Assembly (NCBI GenBank): GCA_050743385.1
Contig: JBOGFJ010000220.1
Coordinates: forward strand, 1 to 9,559
Reading direction: 5' to 3'
Length of the DNA: 9,559 nucleotides
Source: JACDBD01 sp050743385
GTDB lineage: Bacteria > Actinomycetota > Acidimicrobiia > IMCC26256 > JACDBD01
The position numbers were made by a program, and so were the translations under genes. Shown one piece after another: positions 6,551 through 9,559 of the stretch; position 1 is the stretch's first letter, and each line of letters opens with the position of its first letter. The notes below the pieces were generated by a model that ran no database searches, was not told the origin of the DNA, and saw only the letters and a list, made by a program, of their open reading frames with translations.

Positions 6551-6943
6551 GTGACGCGCTCACTCGACGACCTGTTGGCCCAGGCCCGCGCTCGATTGGG
6601 AGCGCGTCCCGGCCCGGCCGAGGTGGCCGCCGCGCTCGCCGACGGCGCGCTCGTGGTGGATATCCGTCCGGTCGAGCACCGGCGCCGCGACGGAGAGCTT
6701 CCCGGCGCGGTGATCGTCGACCGCAACGCGCTGGAGTGGCGTCTCGCCCCGACGAGCGACCAACGACTGGTCGACGTCGGCGACGCCGATCGGATGGTGG
6801 TCGTCGTGTGCGACGAGGGTTACGCGTCGAGCTTGGCTGCGGCGACCCTGCGCGACCTCGGGCTCTCCGCCGCCACCGACCTCGACGGCGGCTTCCAGGC
6901 GTGGGCCGCGGCCGGTCTGCCCGTCAGCCCGTTCGAGGGCTGA
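6551..6943 (+). CDS. Single-domain rhodanese-like sulfurtransferase
   Basis: This 130-residue protein has one rhodanese domain, starting with a helical lead-in and ALVVDIRPVEHR (33-44, where D37 and R39 are the usual conserved pair). The active-site loop is VVVVCDEGYASSLAAA, with Cys87 as the persulfide-carrying residue. The ending LDGGFQAWAAAGLPV is typical of the family. Such proteins move sulfane sulfur between a donor and acceptors such as cyanide, thiols or proteins in the cytoplasm; the physiological partner is not shown. The start is GTG 6551, chosen because a TACGGT box ends seven bases before it; an in-frame GTG at 6542 would add three residues. The last 20 bases overlap the 3' end of the opposite-strand Rrf2 gene. 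The position between aconitase and an Rrf2 regulator suggests a sulfur or Fe-S connection, which is inference. Confidence 0.9.
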   Translation: MTRSLDDLLAQARARLGARPGPAEVAAALADGALVVDIRPVEHRRRDGELPGAVIVDRNALEWRLAPTSDQRLVDVGDADRMVVVVCDEGYASSLAAATLRDLGLSAATDLDGGFQAWAAAGLPVSPFEG

Positions 6944-7391
6944 GCGCGACCTCGACCTCGGCCGGCGCGGTCCAGCGGCCGCCGGCCCCGGCGGCGAGGT
7001 CGGCGAAGGTCGTGCGCTCCAGGATCGCGATGGTGGCGTCGCGGACCTCGGCCCAGGTGTCGCGGAGCGTGCAGCCCACTTCCATCGGGCACGGCTCGGG
7101 CTCCTGACGGGTCGCGCACGCGATCGGCGCCAGCGGGCCCTCGAAGACCCGGACGACGCGCTCGAGCGTCAGCTCGGCGGGCGGGTGGTTCAGTCGGTAG
7201 CCCCCGCCCGGGCCCCGCTCCGACCGCAGGATCCCGGCCGCCCGCAGCTGCGGCAGGACCTGCTCGAGCACGGAGACCGGCGTCGCGGTGGCGGCGGCCA
7301 GCTCGTGGATCTTCCGGGGCCGCTCATCGCCCGCGATGGCGAGCGCGAGCACGGCCCTGGTGGCGTAATCGGTGCGACGGGTGATCCACAT
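6924..7391 (-). CDS. Rrf2-family winged-helix regulator with three cysteines
   Basis: This is an Rrf2-family transcription factor of 155 residues, a normal length. The winged helix spans about 1-83: the start MWITRRTDYATRAVLALA, the recognition region PVSVLEQVLPQLRAAGIL, and the wing SERGPGGGYRLNHP. Three cysteines follow, C92, C101 and C107, spaced C-x8-C-x5-C, in the region where IscR and NsrR hold an Fe-S cluster (IscR has x5 and x5). The protein may sense a cluster, redox state or sulfur status, but the spacing leaves cluster type open. ATG 7391 has AGGGG six bases upstream. It is transcribed divergently from the permease at 7510 through interlocked promoters, which makes the permease its most likely target along with itself. 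It ends inside the convergent rhodanese gene. IscR, NsrR, RsrR, SufR and CymR roles are all possible; I cannot choose among them. Confidence 0.92.
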   Translation of the reverse strand: MWITRRTDYATRAVLALAIAGDERPRKIHELAAATATPVSVLEQVLPQLRAAGILRSERGPGGGYRLNHPPAELTLERVVRVFEGPLAPIACATRQEPEPCPMEVGCTLRDTWAEVRDATIAILERTTFADLAAGAGGRWTAPAEVEVALSPRTG

Positions 7392-7414
7392 CGCTGACCC
7401 CTGCTGCCGCGGAA

Positions 7415-7444
7415 CCGGCGTGCTCCGACTCTTGACAACGCCGG
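7415..7444. promoter_or_regulatory. Inverted repeat CCGGCGT-N16-ACGCCGG, candidate operator
   Basis: The perfect 7-bp arms at 7415-7421 and 7438-7444 have centres 23 bp apart, about two helical turns. The repeat covers the -35 box of the permease promoter (7432-7437) and the predicted start of the rrf2 transcript. That position would suit a repressor acting on both genes, most simply the Rrf2 protein. A further ACGCCGG lies at 7504-7510. The motif is GC-rich, so chance is possible. Confidence 0.35.
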
Positions 7445-7461
7445 CAGCTTATCCCTAGTTT
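7432..7461 (+). promoter_or_regulatory. Near-consensus promoter of the permease gene
   Basis: A perfect TTGACA -35 box (7432-7437), an 18-bp spacer and a TAGTTT -10 box (7456-7461) form the strongest promoter-like sequence I see in the window. Transcription would begin near 7468, leaving a leader of about 42 bases before GTG 7510. It overlaps the opposite-facing rrf2 promoter. Confidence 0.65.
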
Positions 7462-7474
7462 TCCGACGATCCAA
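7446..7474 (-). promoter_or_regulatory. Predicted promoter of the rrf2-family gene
   Basis: On the minus strand TTGGAT (7474-7469), a 17-bp spacer and TAAGCT (7451-7446) match actinobacterial vegetative promoters. Transcription would start near 7439, giving a leader of about 48 bases that contains the AGGGG Shine-Dalgarno at 7402-7398. Its -35/-10 interval encloses the -10 box of the permease promoter, so one bound regulator could affect both. Confidence 0.55.
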
Positions 7475-7485
7475 GTCGAGAATAT

Positions 7486-7497
7486 TGCCTTCAGGCA
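7486..7497. promoter_or_regulatory. Small dyad TGCCT-TC-AGGCA in the permease leader
   Basis: Perfect 5-bp inverted arms are separated by two bases, 12 bases upstream of GTG 7510. The loop is too short for a good RNA hairpin as written, so a protein-binding site is more likely than a riboregulator. No strong Shine-Dalgarno is visible between it and the start codon. Confidence 0.25.
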
Positions 7498-7509
7498 CCG
7501 GGCACGCCG

Positions 7510-9294
7510 GTGAGCACCGACGCCTGGCTCACGCTGGCCGTCCTGCTCGTCACGATCGCCGTGCTCGCGAGCGAACGGTTCCCCCCGGCACTGGTGATGT
7601 TGGCGGCGGTGGTCGTGCTGCTCGTCACCGACGTCGTCGAGACCGACGCCGCCTTCACCGGCTTCTCCAACGAGGCTCCGTTCATCGTCGCCGCCCTCTA
7701 CGTCGTCGCCGGGGCCGCCGAGGCCACCGGTGCGCTGGAGCGGTTCACCCAGGTCGTGTTCCGACGGAACCATGCCGAGGGCCGCGGCGCGGAGCGGCAC
7801 GACCTCGCCCGGATCGTCGGGCCGACGACGGTCGCCTCGGGGTTCATCGCCAACACGCCGCTGGTGGCGTTGCTCGCTCCCCGGGTGGTCGCCTGGGCGC
7901 GTCGCACCGGGCGCTCACCGTCGCGCTACCTCATGCCGTTGAGTCATGCCGCAGTGTTCGGTGGCGTGATCACCGTGCTCGGTACGTCGACCAACGTGAC
8001 GGTCGCCGGTCTGCTTCGCGAGTCGGGACGCGACCCGCTCGACATCTTCGAGATCACCCCCGTCGGCCTGCCCCTCGCCGCGCTCGGCGTCGCGCTGATC
8101 GTGCTGGTCGGTCCGTGGCTGCTTCCGCGACGCCTCTCACCCGCCGAGGCCGACACCGAGACCTCACGGGAGTTCACCCTCGAGATGGAGGTCGCCCCGA
8201 TGAGCCCGCTGGCGGGCCGCACGGTCACCGACGCCGGGCTCCGCAACCTGACGGGTGTCTTCCTCCTCGAGGTCGAGCGCGACGGCGTGGTAACGAGCCC
8301 AGTCGGTCCCGATCACCTGCTCGACGAGCGCGACCGGTTGACGTTCGTAGGCGCGGTCTCACGGGTCCTCGATCTCCAGCGCATCCCGGGGCTGGTCTCG
8401 GCGGAGCAACGCCACTTCTCGGTGGTGGGGACCGGCTCGCGGGCGTCGTACGAGGCCGTGATCGGCGAGGGCTCGCCCCTCGCCGGCCGCACACTCAAGG
8501 AGATCGGCTTCCGGGGCCGCTACGGCGGTGCGGTATTCGCCATCCATCGGGCGGGGGAGCGCATCCCGGCCAAGCTCGGCGAGGTCCGCCTGCGCGTCGG
8601 TGACCTGTTGCTCGTGCTGGCCGACCAGGAGTTCCGTGAGCGGTGGGAGAACTCCCACGACTTCCTCGTGGTCTCCCCGCTCGACGGAGGTGTTCCGGTG
8701 CGGCGGGAGCACGCGCTCATCGTGGAGCTGACACTGCTGGCACTCGTCGTCGTCGCGGGCACCGGCCTGCTCGGCTTGCTCGAGACCTCGCTGCTCGCCG
8801 CCGGCGGCCTCGTGGCCGCCCGGATCATCACGCTGCCCGAGGCCCGGCGAGCGATCGACTTCGACGTCATCCTCATGATCGCCGCCAGCTTCGGCCTGGG
8901 CGCGGCGATGGCCGAGAGCGGTCTCGCCGAGGAGCTCGGCCGGCTGCTCGTGCGCGGTTCCGAGCCGCTCGGCGACATCGGAGTACTGGCGGCGGTGCTG
9001 ATCGCGACCATGCTGCTGACCGAGCTGCTGAGCAACAACGCCGCCGCCGTCATCATGTTCCCGATCGCGATGGCGACCGCGGCCGAGGCGGGACTCGCCA
9101 GCCGCCCGTTCGCGATCGCCATCCTCATCGGCGCGTCGTGCTCGTTCCTCACGCCGATCGGCTACCAGACGAACCTGCTCGTCTACGGGATGGGCGGCTA
9201 CCGGTTCCTCGACTTCACGCGGGTTGGATGGCCGCTGACGCTGTTGACCGTCGTCGTTTCGGTGATCGCGATCCCGATCGTGTTCCCGCTCTGA
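7510..9294 (+). CDS. SLC13/DASS-type permease with two central RCK_C (TrkA_C) domains
   Basis: This is an inner-membrane ion-coupled anion transporter of 594 residues. The N-terminal membrane half (about 6-205) has the re-entrant hairpin motif ANTPLVALLAP (114-124) and VLGTSTNVTVAG (156-167). Two soluble RCK_C modules follow, about 220-300 (SPLAGRTVTDAGL) and 305-390 (SPLAGRTLKEIGF), both ending in a DxLxxxG or DLLLVLA-type strand. The C-terminal membrane half (402-594) repeats the motif as ELLSNNAAAVIMFP (505-518) and TPIGYQTNLLVYG (548-560). Both halves are intact. This architecture includes proteins annotated as sulfate permeases as well as dicarboxylate/citrate-type carriers, so the substrate is not determined. 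The RCK_C pair suggests gating by a cytosolic ligand. GTG 7510 leads straight into the first helix. It is divergent from the Rrf2 gene, which probably controls it. Confidence 0.93.
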   Translation: MSTDAWLTLAVLLVTIAVLASERFPPALVMLAAVVVLLVTDVVETDAAFTGFSNEAPFIVAALYVVAGAAEATGALERFTQVVFRRNHAEGRGAERHDLARIVGPTTVASGFIANTPLVALLAPRVVAWARRTGRSPSRYLMPLSHAAVFGGVITVLGTSTNVTVAGLLRESGRDPLDIFEITPVGLPLAALGVALIVLVGPWLLPRRLSPAEADTETSREFTLEMEVAPMSPLAGRTVTDAGLRNLTGVFLLEVERDGVVTSPVGPDHLLDERDRLTFVGAVSRVLDLQRIPGLVSAEQRHFSVVGTGSRASYEAVIGEGSPLAGRTLKEIGFRGRYGGAVFAIHRAGERIPAKLGEVRLRVGDLLLVLADQEFRERWENSHDFLVVSPLDGGVPVRREHALIVELTLLALVVVAGTGLLGLLETSLLAAGGLVAARIITLPEARRAIDFDVILMIAASFGLGAAMAESGLAEELGRLLVRGSEPLGDIGVLAAVLIATMLLTELLSNNAAAVIMFPIAMATAAEAGLASRPFAIAILIGASCSFLTPIGYQTNLLVYGMGGYRFLDFTRVGWPLTLLTVVVSVIAIPIVFPL

Positions 9295-9303
9295 CGCTTC
9301 TGG

Positions 9304-9325
9304 TCGCGCTCGCTTCGCTCGCGCT
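9304..9325. repeat. 22-bp perfect mirror repeat in the permease / partial-gene gap
   Basis: The sequence reads the same left to right and right to left on one strand around 9314/9315, built from two copies of the CGCTCG unit (9308-9313 and 9316-9321). It is a mirror, not an inverted repeat, so it does not form a simple hairpin. Nothing else is seen in the 66-bp gap at 9295-9360, including no clear terminator. Confidence 0.5.
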
Positions 9326-9360
9326 TCCGCACGCGCCTGGCAACTTCTCCTGTCTGCGAG

Positions 9361-9559
9361 TCAAGCAGCGCGGATGCGCGCTCGCGCGGCGCGGACCTCG
9401 GGGGCGTCGGGGAACACAACGTTGAGCACGCGCGTCAACCCGAACATGCCCGCCCGCACAGACGGCGTCGCCGGGTGCAGCCACGGGAGCCCGTACTCAC
9501 GGCGCGCTACCCTCGGCAACACCGCCACCGTCGCGGTCGCGGGCACGATCCACAGCGGC
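9361..9559 (-). CDS. 3' end of a gene resembling MpaB/DUF2236 oxygenases (partial)
   Basis: The frame is open on the minus strand from the right edge of the window to the TGA at 9363-9361, showing 65 C-terminal residues; the start lies outside the window. The stretch LPRVARREYGLPWLHP followed by a helical region and FPDAPEVRAARARIRAA resembles the C-terminal helices of the DUF2236 (MpaB-like, heme-binding oxygenase) family, where an LPP.xRxxYGLPW-like segment is common. The conserved catalytic or heme-binding part is not visible, so the family call is tentative. The frame is supported by codon style and by its convergent placement 66 bp from the permease stop. GTG at 9546 is probably an internal valine. 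Confidence 0.5.
   Translation of the reverse strand, partial: PLWIVPATATVAVLPRVARREYGLPWLHPATPSVRAGMFGLTRVLNVVFPDAPEVRAARARIRAA

Noticed and set aside
9301..9360. Terminator for the permease in the GC-rich string after its stop
   Set aside because: The symmetry is a mirror repeat; only 4-bp self-complementary pieces pair, so no convincing hairpin forms.
1..9559. CRISPR arrays, tRNA or rRNA genes, insertion sequences, prophage or toxin-antitoxin genes
   Set aside because: No regularly spaced repeats, tRNA-like cloverleaf, rRNA-like tract, transposase or integrase motif was found on either strand by reading.

Overview
The window is about 70% G+C by eye. It reads as chromosomal DNA of a high-GC actinobacterium. 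The signs are dense GC-third-position coding, TANNNT-type -10 boxes sitting directly before start codons (leaderless genes), GTG starts, and a LuxR-type two-component pair. The mitochondrial-type aconitase and general style would fit the class Acidimicrobiia, but that placement is an inference. I see no phage, transposase, CRISPR, tRNA or rRNA; every gene looks like core or ordinary accessory metabolism.

Layout, left to right. (1) The 3' end of a cysteine desulfurase (+). (2) A 105-bp near-complete imperfect palindrome fills the gap to a convergent response-regulator / sensor-kinase operon (-), in which the kinase is first and the regulator starts at an ATGA overlap. (3) Divergent from the kinase is a small stand-alone cyclic-nucleotide-binding-fold protein (+), closed by a short hairpin, then an exported M15-type peptidase (+). 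(4) A mitochondrial-type aconitase (-) converges on the peptidase. (5) Divergent from aconitase is a single-domain rhodanese (+), whose 3' end overlaps the 3' end of an Rrf2-family regulator (-) by 20 bp. (6) Divergent from the Rrf2 gene is an SLC13/DASS-type permease with two central RCK_C (TrkA_C) domains (+). Their two promoters lie face to face in the same 43 bp. (7) The window closes with the 3' end of a minus-strand gene resembling the C-terminus of MpaB/DUF2236 oxygenases.

How the genes may work together. Cysteine desulfurase, rhodanese, a cysteine-bearing Rrf2 regulator and a permease whose relatives include sulfate carriers suggest a sulfur or Fe-S theme, and aconitase is itself a [4Fe-4S] enzyme. 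The best-supported regulatory link is Rrf2 to the divergent permease, because of the interlocked promoters. The rest is inference from neighbourhood. The most unusual DNA structure is the palindrome at 325-429, which I cannot assign to a known class.
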